Shown: piece by piece, positions 1-13,616 of the stretch
Position numbering within the stretch: position 1 is the first letter of the stretch
Layout of the letters: each line of letters begins with the position of its first letter
Source of the DNA: Triops longicaudatus
Lineage: Eukaryota; Arthropoda; Branchiopoda; Notostraca; Triopsidae
DNA: 64,000 nucleotides
NCBI GenBank assembly: GCA_022885665.1
Contig: JAGQDJ010000183.1
Location: forward strand, 62,001 to 126,000
Direction: 5' to 3'
Program-made: the position numbers and the translations under genes
The notes under the pieces: generated by a model
The model's database searches: none
Told to the model about the DNA's origin: nothing
What the model saw: only the letters and a program-made list of their open reading frames with translations

Positions 1-229
1 TCAATTTCCAACCAGAAAAATGTCCTCAGCGGAAGATTTCTCGTAATTTCTTCCATTAATGAAAGGCAATCGAGCGCTCAAAACTCTACATTTCTTCCTA
101 ATTACCAATCCTGGCATCATCGCAATGCTGCCATCACAACAAACGCACGCTAATCCTTAAAATCTGAAGCTCGATAACCGAATTCCACAAAGCGCAGAGA
201 ATCGAGAGTAACTCGGTTAAAGTACTCAC

Positions 230-273
230 AACTGCATGCTGACTCGGCGTCCTCTGATTCCGGGAATAGTCAT
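230..273 (-). CDS. Possible start exon of an unrecognised gene running left out of the window
   Basis: An ATG at 273 opens 14 codons (MTIPGIRGRRVSMQ plus two bases) followed by a strong splice donor, GTGAGT, at 229-224. The reading frame and donor are visible; no second exon can be seen because the gene would continue left of position 1. The peptide is not recognised. It could equally be a chance ATG upstream of a donor-like string, so this is only a candidate. Confidence 0.2.
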
Positions 274-474
274 CTTGAGCGTAACGTATACACGATCAGT
301 ACTACATCGTCACCCCTCTCCTCCCTGTTTTTCTCCCTAAAATCGAGAATTCTCTTTCTCCGCCGTTCTTTTTCTCCGGCGCTATTGAAAGCTCCATAAT
401 ATTTTACGCGGAAATCTCAAGGCGCCAAATTTGGTCCCAGTTTACTTCCCATTCTCTTTAAAGCTTTTTCACTA

Positions 475-477
<3 letters not shown>

Positions 478-505
<28 letters not shown>
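478..505. repeat. (CT)n microsatellite
   Basis: An uninterrupted run of about 14 CT units. It lies in sequence without a supported gene and is embedded in a wider pyrimidine-rich stretch (about 300-545). Confidence 0.9.
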
Positions 506-1949
506 CTTTTCTGTCAGTCCTTCACTTTTTCCTTCTTTCTCTATCTCTCTGTTGAAAGAGATTGTAGAAAAAAATATAAAGGAGAAAATCTCGGAACATT
601 TCTTTGGACAAGTTCCGGACCGGTGCTCAAAACTCTTTTAAAAGCGAAACGAAAAAAGGACGAAGAAAAGGTTGTGTGTCAGTGCCGCTGCTGCTGCCCC
701 ATCGAGCAAATCTCCATAAGACTGACACCCCCCAACTCCGTACCCTTCACTTTACGCCGACACCAGCAGCAATATACTAGTAAAGTATAAATCAATAGCA
801 AAACTACGGTGCACTTAGCCATTCGGTATCAACAGTACAAAGTTTAAAACAAAGAAATATTCCTCAACCTTCGAGATTACTGAACTTGAACATGTTTTTA
901 AAATCTTTTTTATTAAAGCAACTTCGGCAAATGGGAAACGTTACCAACTTGGGAGAAAAAGGGCAATATCGCATTGAAAGTTGTGGAATTTCCAGTTTGG
1001 GGCAAAGCGGGCTCAAGAACGTATTACTGCAGAAATTGCTCTGACATTGCATAAAAATGAATACGGCAGCAATGGAATTCGCACGCTACTCATACAAAAC
1101 GTCCTAAAATTCCAGCAATAAAGTCGAAGGCAGTGTAGTAAAGTCGAAGATACGGCAGAAATGCTAATATATTACTGCGGAAACCGGGTCCATGGACCTA
1201 TTCGGCTTCAAATGACCTTGCGTAGGAAGAAAAACTACCGCAAAACGCTTCGGAATTCACAAGTTGTCACTACGAAAGTTGTCGCGTACTTGGCGCATAT
1301 AACTGCCGTATAACAACGTGACACGAAGAAATACTACCGTAATATTCACTTCGATTGTGTCTAGGTAGGCTTTCATGCCGCAAGAATGCGATTTTATAGC
1401 CCAAACTGTCAACGGTATTCAAATCCAATGCCACTGCCATAAGCAGAAATATGATTGCCGGTACTCACATTTCTATATTGATTCACTCTTCATACAATAC
1501 ACGGAAACCGTTCTAAAACTGTTGATTCTTAGTCTTCCCGTTATTTTAATAGGCTATACGCATCAATTTTATCTGAAAGTCCAACAGTAATACAGAAATT
1601 CGGCAATACTGAAAAATAAATCTGCAGTAATATTTTTAAAAATTTCTTTTAGTTGAGATTGTGAACCTTTCTACGTTGAAGTTGAAACTTCTATGTGAAA
1701 GTCAAACAGATAACAAAAGGGAAAAGAAATCTGCAGTAATATTTGAATTATTTATTTCTTTAAGAAGGTGAAAGGTGGCAGTTAAAGCAATAAAGTCATG
1801 TTTAACTACAATATTGGCTTCTGTCTGAGTCCATGACTTGTTAAGCATACAAAAGGAGTCGAGAAACGCGGAAAAGCGAAAGAAGAAACGGAATGGGATG
1901 AGATGGAAAAAATGCGCGCCCAAAGTTGGGGCAAAATGGTGTATCTTAC

Positions 1950-4900
1950 CTTGTTTCCTTGCTTGACAAAGACAAACGTTGGCATGCACGAGACTTCGTA
2001 GTCCATAGCGACATCTTCGCATTCGTCGACGTCAACTTTCATGAAAACGACGTCCGTGTATTGCTTGGACATGTCCTACGGGAAAAGAAATTCCACAGAA
2101 AAGAAACATCTAATTTAGTGAAAAGCCCATAAAAACCCCCAAGTCGCACAAAACCCAGAAAGCGTCACTAAATGACTCCAAACAAACCAAAACTTGAAAT
2201 ATTGCTGTACTGCAAATCTCCCATTAACCATTATTTAGTCTGGATTTTAGACTTTAACTTAAATTAACCTAACTTAACTTACTTTAACGCAGTACTGAAT
2301 TAAGCTAACGTAATTTAACTAAGTACTGGCCTAACACTACCAAACTGAATGTCAACTTTTCACCCAAAAAAACTTTGAAGCTTACATAAATTTTAGAAAT
2401 ATGCAGTAATAACGCCAGCAGTTCGCTGCAGCACTTTGGGCCATTTCCGCTGTACTTAATCAAAACAATACCCTGAAACGGTTCGAATGACTGAGCAACG
2501 GCAAATGACCGAGAATTTCCCCCCGAAAGCAAGAGGCAAAATTTTTGCGAAAATGCAACACAATCATTGGAGAAGCACTTTTTATTTATTTTTTTTTTAT
2601 AAACGAGAGTTTGCTATTAATCAGGGTTAGCATAACTAAAAAAAAACAAAAACAGAGAAGACAGCTGGCTGCTTTCCTTCTCATTTTGCCGAGTTAATAA
2701 TTCCCAAAGAAGCAGAAACATTGTGAGCTCAACTTGTCTGAAAGAGGAAAACACGTGGAAAAAGGAGCGAAGGCGTCAGGGATTTAATGATTCAACTATT
2801 TTTCTTTGAACGACGAGAATTTCTCATCTTCGTCTCCAAAAAACGTGGTCTGACATTTTTTAAGTTTTCTGATTAAACCGGAAGCAAACTACGAAATAAA
2901 AAGAACGAAAATACGTACATTTTATAGAAAATCAGGAATCTCTACATGAGACTGGATCGGAGTTTTTCCGAAAAAAATAGATCCACAGTAGCAAATTTTC
3001 AAATATCGCTGTGATCCTGTTCAATGGTCGGATTTAATCCGATACTATCTGACACTAAAATAATAATAATAATAATAATTGGGTCACCACGCAGAACAAT
3101 TACAATTATTCCTATTTTTAGCGTTCTTAGAACCTGGGATTAAATTCATGGCCCTCAAACTTTAAAATTGAGTCACCCGAAGAAAATATAGCTAAAAAAG
3201 GACGAAAACACAGTTCTTTCACAAAATGCTGTTAAAGTTCTTCACGGCAACACGACAGTCCCAAAGTAATTTTCGATGCTCTTTCCTGAAACACGCAAAC
3301 GTGGTTCAACATACTAGTACAAACTAACCTCACCAGAAGTTAAATTAACGCTCATTGAACGTGCTGATTAAGAAAGTTTGCTGAACCCGTCACGTAAAAA
3401 CTCCTTACAAAACTAAATTTTCTGAGACACAAAAAGGAACAATAAAATCAACAGGTTGCTTCATGTAACACTGATTCAAAATTCAATACACTTTTTTATG
3501 GCTTGATTGAATTCGTCACCAAAACTTCACGTGAAGGCTGTTTTCCACGTGACACCGTTGGTAACATAATTACTTTGCGGGATTACTTCACGAAGGAATT
3601 GATTTAAGACATTGTTTTAGAAGTGATAGAGATGCTTTTTAAAATTTCTTCCTAAGTTGATCATTAAAAAAATAGAAAATCAAGCCAGCCAAAAACGTTG
3701 AAATTTGATCAATATTGCTGGACTTGAGAATTAGTGCCTATTCACTCTGCCCTAACTTGGTATTTAGAAATTCACCAACTTTACAGTAACGTCAATAAGC
3801 CCTAATTTCTAACTTAAAATGGTACAACGTGACTTTCCTTTCTTTTCTTTCCTTCATGCCCTACTCAGAAAACCGTCTAGACGCGAATTTTTCTCAAACG
3901 ATTAAATTAGCTTCCAATTTCGCTTCTTTTTGGCCTGATTTTGCTTCCCGGTAAGACCGCAATTTCTTAAGCTGATAACTTTGACAAATAGCAGAAAAAA
4001 TATCGATTTTTTTTTCAAAAAAGAACGCAAAATAAAACTTAAAAAGACTCACTGACGATGCTCACTTAAATCCAATTAGGTCTCTTATAATCACAAAAAA
4101 ATAGAAAAAAAATCGGGCACGACGCTTTTTCCTTTTTTATGGAACCTAATTCCTTCTTAATCACTACTGATTACTACTAATCAAGCCACACAAGTGATTA
4201 AAACCAATTACGTCCTAATCCCTACCCCAAAAATCTATCTACGGTACAGGAACAAAAAAGACGCGAAATATTGGGACAATTAATTGAAACCTCCCTTTTT
4301 TCGCTTTCAAATACATTAAGCTAAAAAGAACGAAGAAATGCACGCTTTATTCGAAAAGGGGGCGGTGCTTACGTAAGTTTACCTTATCCAAAGTATCGCA
4401 GCCCAAATTAAAGACCGTTACATTGCCTCAGCAACTTACAACACGCTAACCTTCAATAAAACTACTTCTGCTTGTATAACAAACCCTACGTACTCTATTT
4501 TACCGCCTTTTTAAAAGCAAACGGGTCTCTTCACTAAAAAAACGCAGCCCTTTAACAAAAATACTATTGTCTGGCTTATGTAAAGACCTTCCGAATTTCT
4601 TACCATTTTTTAAAAAGATTATTTTAAGAGAAAACTTCTATGGAAAGGGAACGGAAACGTGTCTGTGACTTAAAATCGTTTGTCTTCTCTAAGCCATACA
4701 TTGCAATATGATACAATGTTCGACTTGGGAGTTTCCTAGCGACGAGTTTCCTTCCCGTTACTTAAAAATAATTTTTTCCCTTTTTTACTACTTGTATCCA
4801 AGAACTCAGAAACCATTTCCTGCACTGTTTTTCCCCATCAGCACTCTTTCGAATTTTCTTAACGCAAAAGTTGGAAAATATGGTACACTGGCGGACTCTT

Positions 4901-7900
4901 TCTAGCTTTTGTTTCGCTTTTTCCTCCTACTGAAAAGTTCCTTCCGTACTCGTCAAGGATTCATGATTGGGTCTTATGTTTAATCTTGTTTCCGTCAAGC
5001 GATCTGAATAACCGATTCGTCAGCTCGGAAACGCTCAATATTCTTACGAAAAGTAAGAAAGTGTCGTTATTCTCGCACTGTTTTTTTCTCGCACCAACGC
5101 GTGTGAGAAGGCAATACGTCTTCCACGCACGTTTTATTGACTTTTACACAGGAAAATAACAAAACTTCCCAGAAAACTTTTTAAAATTGAAATTTTCTAG
5201 TTTAGTTTTGCTGATGCTTTCGCTAAAACGCTCCTTCGATAGTGTACCTCTGAATGTATTATATAAAGTACTGCCGTACTGTACACGAGCTTCGACTACC
5301 TGAATTATCGAAACTGATTGCAACAAACCCGCTGCATTGATAACAAACCATTGATTATTAAGAATTTTCACCAGAAATAAATATATCACGCAAATATAAA
5401 AATGGACGCATTTCTTTCTAATAAGACGCCGAAAACTGAATTTTTTTCAAAAAAGTTTCCCTCATTACCCGCATTACTGAACATATTTCACTTTGCTTAG
5501 AATTTGACTGCGTTCATACACTGTATGAACGCAGTTTGTACAATAGCTTTAAGAAAACTGGCTGCAAAGCACGGGTTCAATCTAATTTCGTTTCAACGGT
5601 GTTTCTTATACGTTCCTTCATTTAAGTCAACGAGATTCAGAAAAGCTGCAGTCACCGGAAATTTCCACCCCTTCGTGGTGACACTTGATCAACACTTCAT
5701 TACGCTCCTTTCGCCCCACCCCTATTCGGAAACTAGCTGCTCAGGGAAGTTGGATCTCCTGTATACACCCTTTCAGAGAAGACGACTTTTCGGTGTCTTT
5801 TAATCATTCATTCCTCTCATCGTCAACGCATTATGCAAATGACTGGTCACCTTGAACGTCACTCATCACCTAAAGCGACTTGACTTCCAGAGACAGAGAG
5901 AATGCGAGAGTCTGGTTCGCCGCTTTGTGTGAAATTCGGAAACACTCGCAGGTACACTCTAATTTGCTCCGATGTTCTACGCAAAGAGCAAAAAGCTTTG
6001 TGCACATGATTCGGGCGTGTCAACGCGACATTTCTACATGACTTCCCTTTTCGCAGACTTAACACTTCCACCACTGACTACCTTACGATTCCAGTATTCT
6101 TACCTTATTTTTACTTTATTTTTATTCTTAACTTATTTTTATTTACTTCACTACGCTTTTAACACTACAAATACAAGATTTTTTCAGAAAAATTAATTTG
6201 TAAATTACGGATGGCATTTATTTGATTACAACTAAACTAATGCGCGGCTTGCTTGCATTCAGTAAAAAAAGTGAAACACTCACGCCATCTGTTAACACTG
6301 AATAAAACTAAGATAGGAATATCGAAATAATAATTAAAAAAATCTACTTCCCACGAACTGCCTTTCAAAAACTGTAAGTTTTTGTGAAGTTCCGTCTGTT
6401 ATCTTCTGAACCTTTCGATATCTATTCGATTACCGAAGCTCTACAGAAAATTTTCTACTTTCGGAAAGAATTATGGATATAAAAGGCGTTTGGCGTGAAT
6501 TCTCACATTTTACCATTTTTCAAACTCAAAGTTTGCAGTTCAAATCAACTTCAAATTCTAGAATTTCTCACCTAACACAATACTCATTACACGAACTCAA
6601 TACGCGCTCTTCTAGTCAGATCGCACGCTTTTCTTTAGATTTAATCTTTCAAGACAATGAAGGCTTAGTATCAAAGGATTACGAAGCGCTTTCAGGTGAT
6701 AAGGAGCCACGTTCGGCCCGGGAGCCTACAAATAAGGAGCTGTATCTTAGAATCAACGGCACAAGATCTTTTTCCGCGTAAAAGCTTATTTTGAACTACA
6801 AGAGTCGCAATAAAACCCGGCACGTGGCTGCGAGGAAGTTATTCAAGTACATTCTTTTAAAAAAAGGTTCGATTTTCCATTTCTTTGAAGGCCCCGGTGA
6901 AGATTCGTTCAAAAACACGGCCCAAAGTATCAAAGTACACACAAACAACACAAGCCCTCTTTGACAAAACAAGATAAAAACGAAAACGCCAGCTTTCATA
7001 TCTTCAGTCTTTCTTTGCCATGACAAAACAAAACCGGAATCGTAAAGAAGGCAGATAAAAGCTTATACGCATAGTCTTCGAAAGCTCTGGCCCACTTGGC
7101 AATGTTCTGTGCACAGTCGAAATAACAATAACTTTACTCCTCTTGCTATTCATCTTCTTCTTTATAACGGCGCAAAGAAGCCGTTATACGAACTAGGACA
7201 AAGGTCGCTATTAACAAGCCTCGATATATGAAAACGTTTGACTTTCGAACTTTCGGCTAATTATCATTCACAAGAAGCAAAGAATTTCTTGTTCAGTTGC
7301 AAAGAAATTCTTAATTAGCATAAAACAAAAATATCCAAATTCTTTCATAACAGTTCATCGAAAATTGAAATTTAAGTTCCAAATATGTAAAGAACATTTT
7401 CAAAAAAACTTGTCCGATGCTTGATTGTGCATTTCTCATTTTATTGGCTAAAAGTTAATTTTGTCTTATTCTTCTATGTCAATGACCTTTTAATTATTGG
7501 AATCTCTTTCACTCTTGTTAATTTCGTTGAATATTTATGTAGTTTATGGTCACACATTAATTCAAGAATGCGATTTTCTCACGGAAATTAAGCCCGAGAG
7601 CGTACACACGCCCAAAGTATACAATTTCCTAAAAAAAATCGAAATTCTCAAAATAGTTACGCGACGTAAACAAAGCTCGTCCGCATTGTCCTTCGTACTT
7701 CATCACCTATAAAGACTTCTCATAGGCCACTTTATTCCTTGGCCCATTTTCTGCTCTTATATTATATCATATCAGCTATCAGTGGGCTGAAAAGTTGCGT
7801 ATTCGCAAAGCTGACCACGTTCTAAGAAACTTAAAAGCTCGCTCCGACTTTTATTTCCCTCTGCCAAATTCTTTTTCTTTTTTTTTTTGTTTCTTGCAGT

Positions 7901-10283
7901 AACCTCCTACCAAGCCCACAAATAAAACCGCGACTTATCGCTGGCTTTTATTTCTGTTCAGCTTATTGCAACTTTTCCCTTTTTTTTCGTTGCTGTGCCT
8001 ATTTTCCTTGTCGTTCTCTTCTTCCTTCGTTCTTACAGGATTCCATGGCCATAAAACGGAGTATTACACGGCTGAGCTCTAAAAGACACATGTCAGCTGG
8101 TGGGGAAGTGATAAGTTTGACCAAACAAATGCGTAATTTCGAGGCGAGTTGGGTCTTGTACGAGAAGTGATGCAAACAGAGCAGAATAAGGAAAACGAGA
8201 CCTAAAATTCGTTCAAAAGATGCTTCACTTCCTTTAAGGGAAAAAGACTAATAAAACTAATTTGCAGCAAGATATTTTTATATATCGTGTTTAAATTAAT
8301 TTGTTTATAAAATATTTTTTAAAATTAATTTTTCCGTTCAGGTTCTATATGCAGGGTTGGAGGGGCTAATATGCAGTTTTTAAGAACATTTGCTGTCTCT
8401 TTTATCAATTACGCAAAAGGTATTTGATAAAAGGTATTTGAAACCCCTAAACGCGGTTTTGTTTCAATTATACGTATTTCTCGTTTTGGTTCGCTATAGA
8501 GCAAATTTAAAAATTTTCTCCATTTCTTGGACCCAAAATTATCTGCGATCTCGTTAATTTCTTTTCAGTTAAAAACTCTTTTTCAAAGCCATTTATCGTT
8601 GTTTTCAGTTCTAGACTTTTGTTTTAGAAACAAATTATTATTCGTTGTTTCAGATGCAAAGTATAACCCTCATATAGTTGTTTGTCAATAAGCACTGAAC
8701 TAGGCTTTCGTCCATTTCAACGTGAGTGAAAGATGTTGAACTAGAGACAACTTCGCACTAAGTTTACAATAGATAAATTTTTCATACTAGAGGCGCCTGG
8801 AGCTAGAACGAAAATAAAACAAATTATAATCTATAAAAAACAATAACAAATAAAACAAAGGCCAGCAACGAGCTTTGTTCACACCGGGACGGTAAAAATA
8901 GACAATAAAAAGAAGAAAAATTGTGTTTGATTTTCGAGTGGGGTGATGACACCCTGCTTCGGCTTTTAACTGGCCCCGGCTCAACCAATCTCTTCTCTCC
9001 AAACTTTTAGTGTGTGCTCTCACCCTTCAGCGTCGAGTGACGGTTAACTTGTTGTTACAAGGAGGACAAACTCGCCGTAATGGAGACAGCGACCCCTTAG
9101 ATAACTATCCTAATCGCTCAAGTTTGGATAAAGATAAGAATTGGCCGCGTGTTGCTAAGATTTTAACGATCATAGCATCCGTTACTCAACTATCGATAAC
9201 AAAGTTTTGACGAAAGTTCAACTCCTTGTCCTTTTAGCTATACGTATAATTGACATACCACACGGAACTGGAATTTCGATGGAACTAAAAACTGATTATC
9301 TAATGAGTGAGCTAATTAAGTGTAGATATCTCATTTTGGCGGGAAATTTTGAAACTTCAAATTTTGTAGTAGTACAGTCTTGAGAACAAGAGGCTTTTTC
9401 AGGCCTAACTGCGTTTTCTCTGCATTTAAGTCACTTTTAAGCTAATGTCTGCGACTATTCCCCGTCTTATTGCTTAAATGCGCATCTGCAATGACGAAAA
9501 ATATATTGTAGAATGTTTAAAAGGTTAGTTTACTTCAATTTTGGGGGCGATGAGTTTGCAAGGGCCGCACCATGTCGCATAAAAGTCAATGACGACGAGT
9601 TTATTGCCGGCTTCCTTCAATTTCTCTTCCAAGTTAGCCTGTGAATGTGAAATAAAGACAAAAGTTCCAATTAGAATATGACATTCTACTCTTTTTGCTC
9701 GCGGGGTTGGCCCCAGCACCGGAAGTGTGGCTCTTTAAATCAATGGAATAATTTCAGCCCCTTTGGGTGGGAAGAGGCGAAGGGGTGCTATTGATTCCTT
9801 CGACTTATAAGCTCAATGAAGATCAATAGGCAACTTTTTGTTGTGCTTATTGCTTCTTAGCAACGACTTCAGCTTTCTTAACCCATTTTGAACACAAACT
9901 TATGTGCTTTCCATAAGAATGCAAGTATGTCCATAAAAAATGAGTACGGAATATAGGGGAAATCAGCCTCACCCGTACCTGTTTTTGTAGACACTAATAA
10001 CTATTATGAAGTCACACATTTTTACCTGGTTTCAGCGCATTTAAGAAAAAAGTTAACGTCGTAATGAATGCAACAGAGAAGTTTTGAAGTTAGTAAATGC
10101 ATTAAGTTGGCAAAGCGTTCAAGGAAAGAAACACAAACCGCTCCCAAGGTGAAAAACGTTTGAGTAGTTTTGTTTCACTACTTTTGGGTTAAATTTCTTT
10201 CTGGAGCGATTGACAACAGGTAGAGTATGTACTAGGGTTATAGCTCAAAAGATATTTACCTTTGATGATACTTGATAGACCAT
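1950..10283 (-). CDS. Thioredoxin (Trx-2-like), 3' exon missing
   Basis: Cytosolic dithiol-disulfide oxidoreductase that reduces protein disulfides and is recycled by thioredoxin reductase. Three coding exons are seen on the minus strand: 10283-10260 (MVYQVSSK), 9638-9534 and 2075-1950, all joining in phase 0, with donor GTAAAT, acceptor CACAG, donor GTAAAC, acceptor GTAG and donor GTAAGA. Together they give 85 residues. The redox motif WCGPC falls at residues 31-35, so the cysteines are 32 and 35, and the cis-proline motif CMPTF places Cys73 and Pro75, the numbering of animal thioredoxin 1. The family is about 105 residues, so the last strand and helix (about 20 residues) are missing; that exon was not found. 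The 24-nt first coding exon was too short for ORF detection and was located by its MVYQV start. The second intron is 7.5 kb, unusually long for such a small gene. Confidence 0.88.
3057..3080. repeat. (TAA)n microsatellite
   Basis: About eight TAA/AAT units in a row within the thioredoxin intron. Confidence 0.85.
5507..5535. repeat. Near-perfect 29-bp palindrome
   Basis: Two 14-bp arms, ACTGCGTTCATACA and its exact reverse complement, flank a single C. It could form a cruciform or hairpin, or be an internal piece of a fold-back element. No flanking direct repeats or transposase were recognised. Confidence 0.8.
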
Positions 10284-10640
10284 TTTGAGGGAGTTATTTC
10301 ACTTGGAACGCGACGAAGTTGACACTAACTTAACCTGCTTCAAGGCTTGCTTGGTATGGCAACGTTTTGTAGCAAACGGGCTAGGATAAGCCCGAACCCG
10401 CGCTACAGCCACGAATGCAGAGCGGTTCCATGCAGAGTGGTAAGGAAACCCGCGGAACCGTGACGCTGGCGGGTTCCTCACTTGTGTAAGCTCGGAGCAT
10501 GACCAAGCGGTTTCCCGCTAGCACTGACTCACAAAATGGGGCGGAAAAAGTCCCCGCGCGGGAAACCGGATCAATCCAAATTTCCTTTGCAACGTGTAAA
10601 GTAAACAAGACTAGCGGGTCGAATTACTTAATAAATTATT
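10284..10640 (-). promoter_or_regulatory. GC-rich 5' flank of thioredoxin, likely promoter/5' UTR
   Basis: The stretch just upstream of the thioredoxin ATG, especially 10375-10570, is clearly richer in G, C and CpG than its surroundings (for example repeated cccgcg, gcggg and gcgcg words). Its position suggests a promoter or 5' UTR. No TATA box or initiator could be assigned. Confidence 0.3.
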
Positions 10641-12733
10641 GTGACACTAATTTTTTTAAGATAATCGATGTCAGCAACAAAAACATACCCATTAAATGGG
10701 CTTATTTAAAAAAAGACTTTGTTGTATACGAGCTGAAATTGGCATGTGACATTGCGTATGGATGACGCAATCTTTGACGTCGGCCACGTGTGTTAGGCCA
10801 CATGTATGAAATTGTCGTCATTGGCTAATTTTAGGTTTTAAGAAAAGCTTTATTCTCAAGTCCAGCTTCAAGAGGATCTAACCTTGAGATTAAGACTTAA
10901 GCCGCAAACTTCTGGAATAATCACGAAGGCGGATGATTAGCGCAATAATCCGATAAAAGCAAACACGAGCAGGAATTTCCCGAAACCGGAAATTTACCCA
11001 AGGGAAATGGAGAAACCCACAAAAATGTCCAAGAAAAATGTCTTAAAATAATTCCTCACTTAACACACATATTGAACCATGGAAATTGGTACTTTTATCT
11101 TGGATTAGCTACGAAACATGTTGTAAGATGTATTATACTTTTATATTACGTGTTTAATTTCCTTATTTCTTCTACGTAATACTACGTTTATCCTCAACTA
11201 GAGCAAAATTTCTGGAAAGAAAAATGGGTTTTATGACGACAAACCAATTGTAAATGTAATTTCCTAGAAAAATTCTCTAGAAAATTAGAAAAGCCTTATT
11301 TACTGGAAATTAGCGATAGCAGCTACTAGTACGACGAGTTGTTGTCTCACTATATTACCCAACTATTACTACCACATCATTATACGCAAGTTTCAGCATT
11401 TTCAGCAAGTTTGACCTCATTATGGTCAAAGCGGGGCAAAATACCGCGTAAAACGAAAATCCCTCTTAGGATGCGTGGCCGCCGACACGCGAAAGACGAG
11501 GCTGCCTACTGAATTCCACGTAAAAACCCGCCTAACCGCGTGTGATATAGGCTAGATGAGGCAAAGGGTTTCCCAATGTACATTCTCAGAAACACTTCCT
11601 TGACAACAAATTCGCCTGAACGAAAACCGGTCTGCCAACAAATGTCGTGCAAAAATCTTCTTAAATCCCTTTTATTATTACTAGGAAAATCCTACGCAGT
11701 AAACAATTCAGCACTTTGTGCGCTGTAGATTCGTGAAGCACAGTTACCTATTACAAAAATGGTTTTCGCATTGATTTTCCGTTCGATGTACGCTTTGCGG
11801 AGGCCGGAAAGGAAACCTTGTTATAGGAGGCACTATGCATGCCAAAAAGTGCTTTCGATTCTGCTTTCTTTCCTTACAATAATAAAAAACGCGATTTCCA
11901 AATGGTCACTTCGTTCAATAAATGTCTTATTTCCATATCCTTGTCTTTTTTCTCTTTCTTAAACCATTTTTTATCATACCGTCATAACACGACTTATATA
12001 GTACAACGTTCGGTCACAAAACTTCCTTTCTTCCACCATGACATTTCTCCCATGCACAGAATTCCAGAAAAGGGTTTTTGTGGGAAACAACAGGCACAAA
12101 ACAACTCGAGAAAACGCAAAAGAACGCCATAATTTAGGTCACGCAGTGCGCCAAATGTCCAATAGCCGCTTTTTTTTTTCAAGTTGCAATCTTTTTCCGC
12201 AGAAAAAAAAGAACCAACATGTCAGGATGTCACGATTTGTGGGTGGTGACAACTGAAAATGTATAGAAAGAAAAACTGTTTCCCATCATTCTTGGTCTCG
12301 TGGCTCTGTGTACAATTTGCTGTGTCTCAGGGATCGAGTTATGGGATCCGAAAGCTGGATTGATTCGACGTGGGTTTGTTACAGTGTAGTAAGACATTTT
12401 TGCCCTTTTTTGTCCTCTTTTTGGTAAACGAGGTGAACCGAACTGAAAAGCCACAACAGATCTACACAAGGTCATAATTCTTGCTTCGCATTTTTCCTGG
12501 AACAATAGAGATAAATAAATAATTTTCGGGGACCTTCTTGGCGGAAAACTGTGCTTAGATATGATTTATTTTGTGTTGTGTTGGGGTGCTTTAAATCTTT
12601 CATCAATTTGTTGTAGTTTACTAACGCGAATCAAAAGCCTTTTTGGCTTCACTTTTTAACATGTAAACAGTTTGATCCCGTCCAGCTCTGCCTGCCCATT
12701 TCCAGTAAACACGTGGCAATTTTTGAACGTTTT
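10641..12733. other. Intergenic: thioredoxin 5' flank to Stac-like 3' flank
   Basis: Between the 5' side of thioredoxin and the stop codon of the Stac-like gene, both on the minus strand. The part next to 12733 should include the 3' UTR of the Stac-like gene. No coding exon or RNA gene was recognised; the overlapping short ORFs at 11.8-12.5 kb show no family resemblance. Confidence 0.5.
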
Positions 12734-13616
12734 TTACACCTCTTGCAAATACTGCAAAGGGCACAAAACTTGCTTATTGTCACCGGTCCTCACCATCACT
12801 GATCCATCCGTTTCTTCACTGACTTGGATCACAATCTGTAACAAAACAACAGTAATTAGTCCAGAAACATTAAGCCTGAAAAACTGCTTGTACTTTGCAT
12901 GCAAACTAAGCTCGTTTTTAAGGCTTTTGAACCGAAATAAACCCAATATAATTAGTTTACAAAATTCACTGTGATTCCATCTTCATTCAAGACGGATTCT
13001 GAATAAGTTTTTCGTGGAGTATTTAATTTCAAAGCTCTCGTGCTAACAAGAAATTTTGTTAATTTCTTACAAATGAAAACTATGTGAAGCTAAAATCAAG
13101 GTTAAAAGCTAGCCAAGAGAACTACGATATTTGTAGTAATAAAGAGTCCAGGCAGGGTGTAGAATATTAAAGTACACAAAGGCTTGCTTGGGGAAATTAA
13201 TCCAGTTACCTGGTCCCGTAAAAGTTTTAATCCCGCAGGCTCAGCATCTGAGGCCAGTTGTATATTATGAGTCATCTGCAAGGGTCGCTCGCCCGGAATT
13301 AATTTGGTGACATACTGCGACGGAAAATACCCTGTTCGACCCAAGCATTTGCCTTGCCACCAATCTGGATCGGATGTATCCACCACGGTCACTTTATACC
13401 CAGCTCTAATATATAAGTCCCAATTTACCGTCCCAGTGAAGTAGGTTAGCAATTAAATCGGAGAAAAAACATAGGAAGAAACGAAAGTATTAATGCCATT
13501 AATTCAGTAATTCTTTCGAAGTAATAAGTTTACTTGAGATCCAATTCGTCGGGTTGCCGAGCCTTGAAATTGAACAGCACCACATACAAGTTGGTCGGCA
13601 ACAATCGGTGGGGTTT
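12734..13616 (-). CDS. Tandem SH3 exons and stop of the Stac-like gene
   Basis: Exons 13616-13534, 13405-13210 and 12835-12734. SH3-1 contains LYVVLFNFKARQPDELDLKA (ALYDF-type strand and acidic RT loop), the WW of the ligand pocket in PDWWQGK, and GYFPSQYVTKL. SH3-2 is split between the last two exons and ends NKQVLCPLQYLQEV before the TAA at 12736-12734. The closely spaced second SH3, joined through the GERPLQMTHN segment, matches the tandem SH3 layout of STAC3 and fixes the family assignment. Confidence 0.88.

Larger units (their letters stand above)
1..1949. other. Left flank: 3' intron or flank of the thioredoxin gene
   Basis: Apart from the candidate start exon near 270 and the CT repeat I see no gene. 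The last thioredoxin exon (about 20 codons) should lie here or beyond the left edge; I searched the minus strand by eye and found no convincing match. Around 1090-1160 the 11-mer taaagtcgaag occurs twice, about 25 bp apart. Confidence 0.4.
2076..9533. other. Long thioredoxin intron 2
   Basis: No exon, RNA gene or full transposon was recognised on either strand. It contains a TAA trinucleotide run (3057-3080), a near-perfect palindrome (5507-5535), and AT-rich low-complexity tracts. The short ORFs here lack any family resemblance or splice support. Confidence 0.6.

Noticed and set aside
1702..2022. ORF overlapping thioredoxin exon 3 as a possible terminal exon (TEANIVV...)
   Set aside because: An acceptor exists, but the reading frame lacks the FSGAN-type end of thioredoxins and runs on too long.
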